Shown: in pieces, positions 1 to 7,093 of the stretch
Layout of the letters: every line of letters starts with the position of its first letter
Position numbering within the stretch: the stretch's first letter is position 1
From: an uncultured Veillonella sp.
GTDB lineage: Bacteria > Bacillota > Negativicutes > Veillonellales > Veillonellaceae
Length of the DNA: 64,000 nucleotides
Reading direction: 5' to 3'
Assembly: GCF_934230905.1 (NCBI RefSeq)
Contig: NZ_CAKQFJ010000006.1
Span: 1 to 64,000, forward strand
The notes under the pieces: model-generated
The model's input: the letters and a program-made list of their open reading frames with translations, nothing else
Told to the model about the DNA's origin: nothing
The model's database searches: none
Program-made: the position numbers and the translations under genes

Positions 1-1
1 T

Positions 2-103
2 GAACAATCTAGGTTAGAAGCTTCTATTCCGACTTGGGGTGATGCTATTGTTTGGAGTGATTTGCATAATTATGATCGCCTATTTACCAATCTCTGGGAC
101 TAA
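2..103 (+). CDS. C-terminal end of an unidentified protein (cut by window edge)
   Basis: An open frame enters from the left edge and ends at a TAA at 101-103, giving 33 residues that finish DRLFTNLWD. The tail is rich in Trp and Asp. The fragment is too short for me to assign a family. No terminator-like hairpin lies directly behind it; the next hairpin is at 286-325 and may serve it as well as lexA. It could be chance coding, but the frame is open from the edge and reads like protein. Confidence 0.5.
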   Translation, partial: EQSRLEASIPTWGDAIVWSDLHNYDRLFTNLWD

Positions 104-285
104 AATAGCAACACTTTTTGTCCTATAACCCTGATATAATCGCACTTGGAGATAGTATTTTAACTATACTCTAGTCTACTGTTAATTCATGATTTTCAGC
201 GTATGGCATAATATATCAGGTGCTATATTTACAAGTATACGTAGAAAAAATCTTTCAGAATAAATATATAATGGCAATATAATAA

Positions 286-325
286 ACAGCCCCATAAAAA
301 TTATAATTAATTTTTGTGGGGCTGT
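286..325 (-). terminator. Intrinsic terminator after lexA (possibly bidirectional)
   Basis: The arms 286-300 and 311-325 are complementary over 15 bases with one G-T wobble around a 10-base A/T loop. The GC part is ACAGCCCC/GGGGCTGT. It lies 16 bases past the lexA stop. The remaining upstream stretch 104-285 holds nothing I can assign; a 24-codon ATG frame in it has no ribosome site. Confidence 0.75.
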
Positions 326-341
326 TATATAGTATCATTTT

Positions 342-1019
342 TTATATTCTGTCTCGAACAAGACCAATTACGAGACCTTCAATATGACAATCATCTACAA
401 TAATCGGACTAAAATCATCATTCTCAGGTTGTAAACGAATATGACCATTTTCTTTATAAAATCGTTTTACAGTCGCTTCATCATCAATACGAGCAACAAC
501 TACATCACCATTATTAGCAGTATTTTGATGACGTACAATAAGCATATCACCTTCATACATACCAATATTAATCATAGATTCGCCTTGAACACGTAACATA
601 AAACAATCAGAATCTCCTGTTAGTTGAACAGGTAGTGTCAATGTTGTCTCTAAATTTTCAACAGCTGTAATCGGTGTACCGGCTTGAACAGTACCAATAA
701 GAGGCACTTGTTTTAAGCCAGTACCCAAAAACTCAAAATTTTCGGAGCTCGTAGTTTCGTGACTATCACTAGATACGGAAACACTAGGTTTAGCATCATC
801 TAAAATAGTAATAGCACGATTTTTATTAGGATCACGTTTAATATAACCAAATTTTTCTAATGTATTTAGATGAGATTGAACAGTGGATGTAGAACTTAAA
901 CCTACATAAGCACAAATTTCTCGAACAGTAGGGCAACGATATTCATTATGCAAAGAATCTCTAATAAACTCTAAAATACGACGTTGTTTTGTATTAATAT
1001 CAGTAGCTGGGCGTCTCAC
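342..1019 (-). CDS. lexA: LexA repressor (SOS regulator)
   Basis: Transcriptional repressor of the SOS DNA-damage response, inactivated by RecA-stimulated self-cleavage. The protein has 225 residues. A winged-helix DNA-binding domain fills about 8-70, followed by a Ser/Thr-rich linker of about 30 residues that is longer than usual. The S24 peptidase-like domain shows the cleavage bond Ala113-Gly114 (VQAGTP), the nucleophile Ser148 (GESM) and the general base Lys185 (ATVKRF). The start is GTG with GGAGG 6 bases upstream. The gene is divergent from a yneA-like gene, and a LexA-like box overlaps its own -35, so it is probably autoregulated. Identification is secure. Confidence 0.97.
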   Translation of the reverse strand: MRRPATDINTKQRRILEFIRDSLHNEYRCPTVREICAYVGLSSTSTVQSHLNTLEKFGYIKRDPNKNRAITILDDAKPSVSVSSDSHETTSSENFEFLGTGLKQVPLIGTVQAGTPITAVENLETTLTLPVQLTGDSDCFMLRVQGESMINIGMYEGDMLIVRHQNTANNGDVVVARIDDEATVKRFYKENGHIRLQPENDDFSPIIVDDCHIEGLVIGLVRDRI

Positions 1020-1103
1020 AAAAAACCTCCAAATATATATAATGGTAAAATATATAAACGTATAAATAATATATAATACTCTAATAATTTACTTTCTATG
1101 CTT

Positions 1104-1132
1104 ATTATATAGATATTTTATTACATTTGCAA
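1104..1132 (-). promoter_or_regulatory. lexA promoter
   Basis: Read on the minus strand, TTGCAA (1132-1127) and TATAAT (1109-1104) are separated by 17 bases. The -35 overlaps LexA box 1131-1142, which would allow autorepression. The implied leader is about 80 bases. Confidence 0.65.
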
Positions 1133-1142
1133 ACATTTGTTC
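1131..1142. promoter_or_regulatory. Candidate LexA box 1 (lexA side)
   Basis: AAACATTTGTTC differs from the Gram-positive core GAAC-N4-GTTC by one base. It sits on the lexA -35 element. Confidence 0.6.
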
Positions 1143-1150
1143 TAAAACAC

Positions 1151-1180
1151 TTGACCGAACATCCGTTTGTATGCTATTAT
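1151..1180 (+). promoter_or_regulatory. yneA-like gene promoter
   Basis: TTGACC (1151-1156), an 18-base spacer, then TATTAT (1175-1180). The LexA box at 1157-1168 fills the spacer, the position expected for tight repression. Confidence 0.7.
1157..1168. promoter_or_regulatory. Candidate LexA box 2 (between -35 and -10)
   Basis: GAACATCCGTTT, preceded by C and followed by G, matches the Bacillus-type CGAAC-N4-GTTYG pattern closely and lies inside the promoter of the LysM gene. Confidence 0.7.
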
Positions 1181-1192
1181 TTCATTGTAGAC

Positions 1193-1204
1193 AAACAAAT
1201 GTTC
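1193..1204. promoter_or_regulatory. Candidate LexA box 3 (downstream of yneA-like start site)
   Basis: AAACAAATGTTC is one base from the GAAC-N4-GTTC core. It lies just after the predicted transcription start of the LysM gene, where bound LexA could block elongation. Confidence 0.5.
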
Positions 1205-1242
1205 TGAATTTTATGTTCGATATATAAAAGAGGTAATGTAGT

Positions 1243-1545
1243 ATGAAACATATTATGATTATGCTTAGCATATGTTTTGCAATGGTAATAGGTTATCAAC
1301 AAACAACTCCAGCAATGGAATCTCATAATGTACAAGAGGTAACTGTAAGAGCAGGTGATACCTTATGGGATATAGCATCCCGAACAACGGGTTCTAATAT
1401 GGATGTACGTGAAGTAGTTCATACAGTAAAAGAACTAAACAATATTTCTAGTTCTGGAACATTAACACCAGGAACAAAAATAAAAGTTCCTGTATATAAA
1501 ACTGATAGTCCAACAAGAGCTATGGACTATATGGCTCAAAATTAA
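1243..1545 (+). CDS. yneA: YneA-like SOS cell-division suppressor (LysM protein)
   Basis: Small exported LysM protein of 100 residues, the size of Bacillus YneA, which delays septation during DNA damage. Residues about 4-24 form a hydrophobic signal or anchor segment. Residues about 32-83 form one LysM domain (VTVRAGDTLWDIA ... GTKIKVP), which binds peptidoglycan. AAAGAGG lies 9 bases before the ATG. It is divergent from lexA with LexA boxes in its promoter, the arrangement known for yneA in Bacillus. The family is clear from domain and context; the division-inhibitor role is inferred, since LysM proteins alone are generic. Confidence 0.8.
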   Translation: MKHIMIMLSICFAMVIGYQQTTPAMESHNVQEVTVRAGDTLWDIASRTTGSNMDVREVVHTVKELNNISSSGTLTPGTKIKVPVYKTDSPTRAMDYMAQN

Positions 1546-1550
1546 ATATA

Positions 1551-1613
1551 TAGGAAAATAGCTAGTATAGATTACCTTTAAACTGAAGATAATCAATACT
1601 AGCTATTTTCCTA
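1551..1613. terminator. Bidirectional terminator between convergent genes
   Basis: The 24-base arms 1551-1574 and 1590-1613 are complementary with one mismatch, around a 15-base loop. It lies between the yneA-like stop (1545) and the recombinase stop (1624). The outer arm sequence is TAGGAAAATAGC. Confidence 0.75.
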
Positions 1614-1623
1614 TTATAAAGCC

Positions 1624-2634
1624 TTATTTAAAACGCTTTGCAAAAATTGTAGAAATAGGGTTGTCTACGAATTTATTTGCTTCATTAATATAACGTCGTA
1701 CCATATTAACACTATGATGACGTGTCTGACGCATTATATTACGTTCTTCTACTCCATATGCTGCTGCTGTTGTGGCAAAACCATGACGTAAACTATGAGC
1801 TCCATACATGGTAGGATCCAGTCCTATAAGAGAAATATATTTTTTTACTATTTCTGCAATTGATTTATCAGAAATAGCTGTTTTTCTTAATGACATTGAT
1901 TTAGTAAATCCTCTAAATACAGGTCCAGAAGTAATACCACTAATAACAAGCCATTTTTTTAAAGCACGTACAGCATCCAATGGTGAGTCTTGTAAGGCAG
2001 GAATCGCTACAATAGCACCTTGACCTTCTTGGTCTGCCTTAGATGAGGCAATAAATATTTCAAGACCTTGTGGAGAAAACTTTAAATTTTCCACTGTTAA
2101 TGCTGCAATTTCACTACGTCGAAAAGCTCCCATAAAACCAATAAGCAAAATAGCTTTGTCTCTGATTTTTTGAATATTAGGAATATCAATAGAATCCATA
2201 CACTCTAAAATATCTTCTATATCATCAAGCAATATGGGCGTTTTTCCCTGTTGAAAAGTTCCTTTTAAGCGTCGTATACCGCGTAAAGCTTGTTTTACAA
2301 TGGGAGCCATACATGGATTTTCTCGAGCTCCAGAGGCATTATAATTTTCTGAAATAGCACTGATACGACGAGCAATTGTATTCGCCTTTGCATAATCAGC
2401 TAGATCATTTACATAATTAACAATGGTTTCTGGTGTTGCCGGAAAATAAGATATCTTTTGATAATTGCACCAATCAACAAAGTCATCCCAATCTGATTCA
2501 TAAGCATTTACTGTATTTTCAGCCTTGGAAAGTAAAATACTTTGTTTAGCTTTCATAGATAATTTTTTACTATTCATTAATGCATCATTATGACGCAAAT
2601 AAAAATGTTTTTTATCTTCTTTAGACTGTGACAT
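1624..2634 (-). CDS. Tyrosine recombinase (XerC/D-like integrase)
   Basis: Site-specific recombinase of the phage-integrase family, 336 residues from the chosen ATG. That start has AAAGGA 6 bases upstream; a longer frame to 2655 lacks one. The N-terminal SAM-like core-binding domain covers about 25-110. The catalytic domain follows, with the first Arg in FRRSEIAAL, then HSLRHG, a His in RQTRHHS, and the nucleophilic Tyr in VRRYINEA. No phage or transposon genes accompany it. It could be a chromosomal resolvase, an orphan integrase, or an invertase for a distant site. Bacillus also has a recombinase gene (yneB, serine family) beside lexA-yneA, but of a different family. Confidence 0.88.
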   Translation of the reverse strand: MSQSKEDKKHFYLRHNDALMNSKKLSMKAKQSILLSKAENTVNAYESDWDDFVDWCNYQKISYFPATPETIVNYVNDLADYAKANTIARRISAISENYNASGARENPCMAPIVKQALRGIRRLKGTFQQGKTPILLDDIEDILECMDSIDIPNIQKIRDKAILLIGFMGAFRRSEIAALTVENLKFSPQGLEIFIASSKADQEGQGAIVAIPALQDSPLDAVRALKKWLVISGITSGPVFRGFTKSMSLRKTAISDKSIAEIVKKYISLIGLDPTMYGAHSLRHGFATTAAAYGVEERNIMRQTRHHSVNMVRRYINEANKFVDNPISTIFAKRFK

Positions 2635-2691
2635 ATATAATCCTTTTACTAACACTATGCTATTATTGTATCACATAGAAACATGGAATTA

Positions 2692-2700
2692 TGCTATAAT
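2692..2700 (+). promoter_or_regulatory. Extended -10 promoter of the VanW-family gene
   Basis: TGCTATAAT gives a perfect TATAAT (2695-2700) with the extended TG. No convincing -35 is present at the right distance. Confidence 0.5.
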
Positions 2701-2746
2701 TAGATGATTTTGAACAAAATTTCTTGAATTTTATTTGAAAGATATA

Positions 2747-4108
2747 ATGATGAACTTAAAACAATTATTATGTAGTGTATTAATCGGTTCTTGTCTATTT
2801 ACTAGTGGTTGCACATTAAATCCGACGGATGGCACAATTACATCTGGCCTGTATTATGAAGATCAAGATATCTCTGGATATTCTAGAGATGCTGTTAGCT
2901 CCTTAATTCATACAGAGGCTAGTAATAATAAGACAATTACTATAACAATTCCAAATCAAGGTACACAACAAGTAAAAGTAAAAGATTTAGGAATTACGCT
3001 TGATACAGATAGCACAGAATCTAGTATTTTTACCTACGGTTATGAAGATGATTTAAAAACACTCATCTTGCATAGGATCACTGCTTTTATTTATAAAGTA
3101 CATATAAATCCTGTATATAAACTTGATGAGGTAACAGCTAAAGCTTATTTTACAGAATTAGCGAAGCAAATCGATGTATCTGGTCATGATGCGTTATTAA
3201 CGGTTGAAAATGGTCAAGTCAAGATGACGCCTTCAAAAGAAGGAACACGTGTTGATATCGATGAGACAATTAAACAATTAAAAACTAAACTGGACGAAAA
3301 TGATTTTGACAATATTTCTATAGAATTTACCTCTAAAGATACAGTGCGTGTTACAAACGATGATGTAAAACCATTAACAGCCGTTCTTGGTAGTTATACT
3401 ACCAATTTTGATGCATCTAACACCAATAGAACACATAATATTGAACTAGCCTCAACTAAAATTAGCGGTACATTAGTGAAACCAGGCGCGGTTTTTTCCT
3501 TTAATGACGTTGTCGGTGAACGCACTGCAGAAGCTGGCTATGATGATGCACCGGTTATTGTTGATGGTAAACTAGTGCCAGGTATTGGTGGTGGTATTTG
3601 CCAGGTTAGCTCTACATTATTTAATGCTGCATTACTATCTGGCATGAATATTATCGAACGGACGCCTCATTTTGAACCGGTCAGCTATATTCCTGCCGGA
3701 CGTGATGCAACCGTTGCTTACGGCTATTTAGACTTTCAATTTAAAAATCCTTATGCACATGATATTTATGTATTAAGCATTATGAATAATGGTCAATTAA
3801 CTATATATATTATAGGAGTTCCAGAAGATATGCCAAAATCTGTATCCATCAGTGTTGGCGATCGCACCGACATTCCAAATCAAACAATTACTAAATTTGA
3901 CAATTCCTTAAATGAAGAGGTTATTGAATACGGACATATTGGATTTAGAATTAACACATACCGCACAATTACCTACAGTAATTGGGTAACTACCACGGAT
4001 ATATACGAATCTACATATGATCCTGTCGATACAGTTATTATAAAAAATACTCAGGCATCATCAGAGTCTAATACTAAAAATTCATCGAAAAGTAAACCTA
4101 AAAGATAG
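2747..4108 (+). CDS. VanW family lipoprotein
   Basis: Predicted cell-envelope lipoprotein of 453 residues. A hydrophobic N-terminus ends in a lipobox-like TSGC at about residue 22 (LIGSC is an alternative). Residues about 50-185 resemble the PG_binding_4-type domain often found before VanW. Residues about 205-355 are the VanW domain, with the Gly-rich GGGICQVSSTLFNAAL and NRTHNI segments typical of it. The C-terminus is polar, Ser/Lys-rich and probably disordered. VanW proteins are associated with the cell wall; their biochemical role is not settled. The start is one of two adjacent ATGs behind GAAAG, preferred over an upstream TTG. It is a single-gene unit with promoter and terminator. Confidence 0.88.
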   Translation: MMNLKQLLCSVLIGSCLFTSGCTLNPTDGTITSGLYYEDQDISGYSRDAVSSLIHTEASNNKTITITIPNQGTQQVKVKDLGITLDTDSTESSIFTYGYEDDLKTLILHRITAFIYKVHINPVYKLDEVTAKAYFTELAKQIDVSGHDALLTVENGQVKMTPSKEGTRVDIDETIKQLKTKLDENDFDNISIEFTSKDTVRVTNDDVKPLTAVLGSYTTNFDASNTNRTHNIELASTKISGTLVKPGAVFSFNDVVGERTAEAGYDDAPVIVDGKLVPGIGGGICQVSSTLFNAALLSGMNIIERTPHFEPVSYIPAGRDATVAYGYLDFQFKNPYAHDIYVLSIMNNGQLTIYIIGVPEDMPKSVSISVGDRTDIPNQTITKFDNSLNEEVIEYGHIGFRINTYRTITYSNWVTTTDIYESTYDPVDTVIIKNTQASSESNTKNSSKSKPKR

Positions 4109-4135
4109 ACTTTAAATATTAACATTCTATTAAAT

Positions 4136-4183
4136 ATAGCCTAATCTATTGACCTAATGCATAGATTAGGCTATTATTTTAAT
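4136..4183 (+). terminator. Intrinsic terminator after the VanW gene
   Basis: A perfect 14-base stem, 4136-4149 against 4161-4174 (ATAGCCTAATCTAT), is followed by a T-rich tail. Confidence 0.85.
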
Positions 4184-4272
4184 TTGTAGTAAGGTGTTTA
4201 TACCTAAAAACGCTAAAATTACACATTTCATTCTCAATAATTATCAATTAAAATCATAAGTTGAGGTTCACT

Positions 4273-4887
4273 ATGGATACAATTTTACAATTCGACCATA
4301 CAGTCATATTTTATATACAACAACATTTTATCAGTTCCTATTTAACACCAATCATGTACTGGTTATCCAAAATAACAAGTGCAGGTGCTTTATGGATCTT
4401 AATTTCTATTATATTAATGATTCAAAAGAAATATCGCGTTATCGGCCTTGGAATGTTCATTTCCTTAGTATTGGTATTTATCATAGGCGACCAAGGTTTA
4501 AAACCTCATGTAGCGCGTTTAAGACCATTTGTAGATTTCCCTAATGTACCATTAGTAGCACCGCCACCAGCAGCAACAACATATTCATTTCCATCAGGGC
4601 ATAGTTTTGGCTCATTTGCGGCTGCAACAGCATTATACTTAGGATTGAGTAATATCTATCCAACAAAGAGATTCTGGGGCGTTATAGCGTTAATTGGTGC
4701 ATGTGTAGTAGCATTTGCACGAGTATACTTATTTGTACATTATCCAACAGATGTATTAACTGGATTAGTATTAGGTATCATCGTAGGTTGCATTGCATGG
4801 AAAATTGCAAAAGCGTTATGGTCTTGGTGGATTGGTCGTAAAAACGAAGTGGAATATGAACCATATACATTTAAACGTAAAAACTAA
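4273..4887 (+). CDS. PAP2-family membrane phosphatase (undecaprenyl-diphosphatase-like)
   Basis: Integral membrane phosphatase of 204 residues, probably acting on undecaprenyl diphosphate or phosphatidylglycerol phosphate at the outer face of the inner membrane. The three PAP2 signatures are present in order: KPHVARLRP, PSGH (in YSFPSGHSF) and the ARVYLFVHYPTD segment with its catalytic His. Five to six hydrophobic segments surround them. The ATG at 4273 has GAGG 6 bases upstream; an in-frame TTG 12 bases earlier lies on the ribosome site itself and was rejected. It is monocistronic. The exact lipid substrate cannot be told from sequence. Confidence 0.9.
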   Translation: MDTILQFDHTVIFYIQQHFISSYLTPIMYWLSKITSAGALWILISIILMIQKKYRVIGLGMFISLVLVFIIGDQGLKPHVARLRPFVDFPNVPLVAPPPAATTYSFPSGHSFGSFAAATALYLGLSNIYPTKRFWGVIALIGACVVAFARVYLFVHYPTDVLTGLVLGIIVGCIAWKIAKALWSWWIGRKNEVEYEPYTFKRKN

Positions 4888-4904
4888 AAACCTTGAAAGT
4901 ATTG

Positions 4905-4931
4905 ACTGGGCCTAGCTTAGGCCCAGTTTTT
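4905..4931 (+). terminator. Intrinsic terminator after the PAP2 gene
   Basis: A ten-base stem ACTGGGCCTA/TAGGCCCAGT (4905-4914, 4918-4927) with a 3-base loop is followed by TTTTT. Confidence 0.9.
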
Positions 4932-4940
4932 ATACCTTTA

Positions 4941-4975
4941 ATTACTTCCGATAAATTATCGTTATCGGAAGTAAT
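4941..4975. repeat. Perfect 14-base inverted repeat of unknown role
   Basis: ATTACTTCCGATAA at 4941-4954 is exactly inverted at 4962-4975 around a 7-base spacer. It directly follows a good terminator and has no T-run of its own on the plus strand. It sits about 35 bases before the promoter of the small-protein gene at 5092. It may be an operator, a second terminator arm or a relic. Confidence 0.6.
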
Positions 4976-5009
4976 ATAAATTATTATATCACTTATTTAA
5001 ATATATATA

Positions 5010-5038
5010 TTGAAATAAATCAAATAAAGATGTAAAAT
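5010..5038 (+). promoter_or_regulatory. Promoter of the 49-residue small protein
   Basis: TTGAAA (5010-5015), a 17-base spacer ending in TG, and TAAAAT (5033-5038). The implied leader is about 45 bases. Confidence 0.65.
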
Positions 5039-5091
5039 AGTCATATAAGTTATGTAAATTTATCATATTATCTCTCAAGGGAGGACATCAT

Positions 5092-5241
5092 ATGTGCTGG
5101 TGTGATATTGTAAGTAAAGCTAAAATTGGCAGTTTAAAAAACCTTGGAAATGGCATGGAACATTCACTAGGATTTCTTGCAGAAATGGTTGTTGGTTTGA
5201 GTTGTTTACGTGTTATTATTAACTGGGTTTTTGGCATCTAA
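5092..5241 (+). CDS. Small hydrophobic protein, 49 residues, unrecognised
   Basis: An ATG frame of 49 codons ends at TAA 5239-5241. Its ribosome site AAGGGAGG (5077-5084), 7 bases before the ATG, is among the strongest in the window. A promoter precedes it and a terminator follows 24 bases later, so it is a self-contained transcription unit. The protein begins MCWCDIVSKAK, with two Cys near the N-terminus. It has an amphipathic middle (GSLKNLGNGMEHSLG) and a hydrophobic C-terminal half (about 28-48) that could cross or lie on a membrane. No family is recognised. It could be a bacteriocin-like, toxin-like or membrane-regulatory peptide; nothing in the sequence decides between these. Confidence 0.7.
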   Translation: MCWCDIVSKAKIGSLKNLGNGMEHSLGFLAEMVVGLSCLRVIINWVFGI

Positions 5242-5265
5242 CAATTATATAATACGAATATACTA

Positions 5266-5300
5266 AAGGCGCCTAGCATATTGCTAGGTGCCTTATTTTA
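5266..5300 (+). terminator. Terminator after the small protein
   Basis: Thirteen-base arms 5266-5278 and 5282-5294 (AAGGCGCCTAGCA) with one wobble and a 3-base loop are followed by ATTTTAT. It may also serve the convergent DUF4241 gene. Confidence 0.85.
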
Positions 5301-5333
5301 TATTTATAGAATCATATTCTTATTAAATCCGTT

Positions 5334-6077
5334 TTAATCATTTGGGCTACAGCTGATATATTCTATAATAATTTGGCATATATCACCTACTTCGTCAAAC
5401 GCCCAATATACAGGATATAATCCATCACCAAATCCAGATTGTATCATCGGTACATATAAATCGGTATTTGGTATTTTAAAGTTAATCCAATCGCCACCAG
5501 GTCGTTGAAATTTAGGATAAGCTATAGCATTCAATTTAAATAACTCATCAAAATAGTCATCGTATATATTGCCATTTGGGTATTGTTCATACCATTGACG
5601 ATCAAATTCTTTATATACATGTATTGTAGATTCATCAACAATAGTAGCTAATCCTGAATCTACAGGAAAACCAATATAGCTTTCCCCATCTTCTAATTCA
5701 CTCAAATCCTCATGACCTTTAAGGGCTAATTCATACTGTACAGGAATTGTATTCTTAAATAAAACTCTCGTTAACACATAACGATAATAATCTGTATCTA
5801 GTTCAGCAACCTTTGTTTCAATTGGATATGTACCTGGTTCTACAGTACGTATATACATTTTATTATCAACAGCAGATAAATGTGTTAAAGGATCACAAAC
5901 AACAATATGTCCTGTAGGCAATGTTATATGTCCCATTGGTAAAGTATATATTTTTTTGCCAAATAACTCATTCATATTAAATATGTCATGATAATTTACA
6001 GGAGCATTTAGTTTACCTTCACTACCTAAATGATTAAATGTATCTATCCATTCTTTGGATATATCCTGAGTATTCAT
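5334..6077 (-). CDS. DUF4241 domain protein
   Basis: A 247-residue cytosolic protein with no signal peptide. The middle carries features I associate with DUF4241: a GHIVVCDPL segment near residue 58, a beta-rich core ending in GFPVDSGLATIVD near 138, and a C-terminal DGLYPVYWAFDEVGDI near 220. The molecular function of the family is unknown to me. An AGGAG ribosome site precedes the ATG, and it starts 11 bases after the HAD gene stop, so the two are probably co-transcribed. The gene is intact and its base use is like its neighbours. Confidence 0.75.
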   Translation of the reverse strand: MNTQDISKEWIDTFNHLGSEGKLNAPVNYHDIFNMNELFGKKIYTLPMGHITLPTGHIVVCDPLTHLSAVDNKMYIRTVEPGTYPIETKVAELDTDYYRYVLTRVLFKNTIPVQYELALKGHEDLSELEDGESYIGFPVDSGLATIVDESTIHVYKEFDRQWYEQYPNGNIYDDYFDELFKLNAIAYPKFQRPGGDWINFKIPNTDLYVPMIQSGFGDGLYPVYWAFDEVGDICQIIIEYISCSPND

Positions 6078-6088
6078 TAGAAAAACTC

Positions 6089-7030
6089 CTATCTATGTAA
6101 TTCTGCCTCATGTTTGTTACGTATATATTGTTGTTCCAACGCTTCATAAGCAGCTGTTTTCTGGATTATTTGTTTAACTACAGTATCTAAATCAGATCCA
6201 TCTGTATAATCAGCCGCTGCGTAATAACGAATACGATGATGTTGCATCATTTTATAAACTTTGTCTTTATTCTTATTATCTGGATCGTAGACACCGATTG
6301 AATGGCCCCCATTAACATTAACAAGACTCATACAAGGAATATCTGTATCACTATCACCTATATAAATCATGTTGCGAAATGGCACTCGTTGTTCCTCAGG
6401 TCGGATATAATCGTTTACACCGGCATCATTTATATCTAATACGCCTTTTTGTATGCGGAACAAGAACTGAGTTTTATTTGTATAATTAATCGCTTGTGCA
6501 GGCCAAACAGCTACACCCTTATCATCAAACATAAATGCACTGGCATAGATTTTTTTGAAAGCTCCATTTTTTGCCATTTCAGTGCCTTCAATCATCTCTT
6601 TTAAGCCAGAAGATATGATGTAATGTTCAATGCGTACACCGTGTTCTAAACCATATTCACGAATACGTTCAAACCAAGTGCGAACACCTTCATATAGTTC
6701 CACTTGATTGCCATATTCCATAAGCTTTTCTCGAGTTACATAAAAACGGCCTATTGCTTCTTGAATCATCTTGTACATATAAGCCAAGTTATTATCCATA
6801 TCATTTTTCTTAGCCAGTTGATTAGATTCTTGCCAGAACTGTTTGATTTGCTCTTCATCATAGCCAACAGATTGGATAAAGCCTTGTGCCTGCATATCAT
6901 CAGGTGTTAAGGTCTTATCGAAATCATAACAAATTGCTAATACGGGTAAATCAGATTCTGCAGATGATTGGTTTTTATAGGTAATTATAAGACACCTCCT
7001 TTTACTAAACAGTTCTCTACTTATATACAT
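6089..7030 (-). CDS. HAD-superfamily hydrolase
   Basis: Haloacid dehalogenase-type phosphatase of up to 313 residues. Motif I is DFDKTLTPDD (nucleophile and acid Asp), motif II the SSG segment in the middle, and motif IV IGDSDTDIPCM near residue 225. A helical cap lies between I and II. Its substrate is unknown. The start is doubtful. The first ATG (7030) has no ribosome site, while a perfect AAAAGGAGGTG at 7003-6993 points to codon 15 or 16, which are ATA and ATT. Translation may therefore begin at a non-standard codon (6985 or 6988). The DUF4241 gene follows by 11 bases. Confidence 0.85.
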   Translation of the reverse strand: MYISRELFSKRRCLIITYKNQSSAESDLPVLAICYDFDKTLTPDDMQAQGFIQSVGYDEEQIKQFWQESNQLAKKNDMDNNLAYMYKMIQEAIGRFYVTREKLMEYGNQVELYEGVRTWFERIREYGLEHGVRIEHYIISSGLKEMIEGTEMAKNGAFKKIYASAFMFDDKGVAVWPAQAINYTNKTQFLFRIQKGVLDINDAGVNDYIRPEEQRVPFRNMIYIGDSDTDIPCMSLVNVNGGHSIGVYDPDNKNKDKVYKMMQHHRIRYYAAADYTDGSDLDTVVKQIIQKTAAYEALEQQYIRNKHEAELHR

Positions 7031-7093
7031 TCTAGAAAAGCTTCGTTAACAAGAAAATTTGATAGCAACAATATAATAATATGTTTACCACTG

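Noticed and set aside
190..264. 24-codon ATG frame in the gap before lexA
   Set aside because: No ribosome site and no protein-like composition.
1551..1613. 24-base inverted repeat beside the tyrosine recombinase as a recombination site
   Set aside because: It sits exactly between two convergent stops and has the A/T-flanked hairpin form of a bidirectional terminator.
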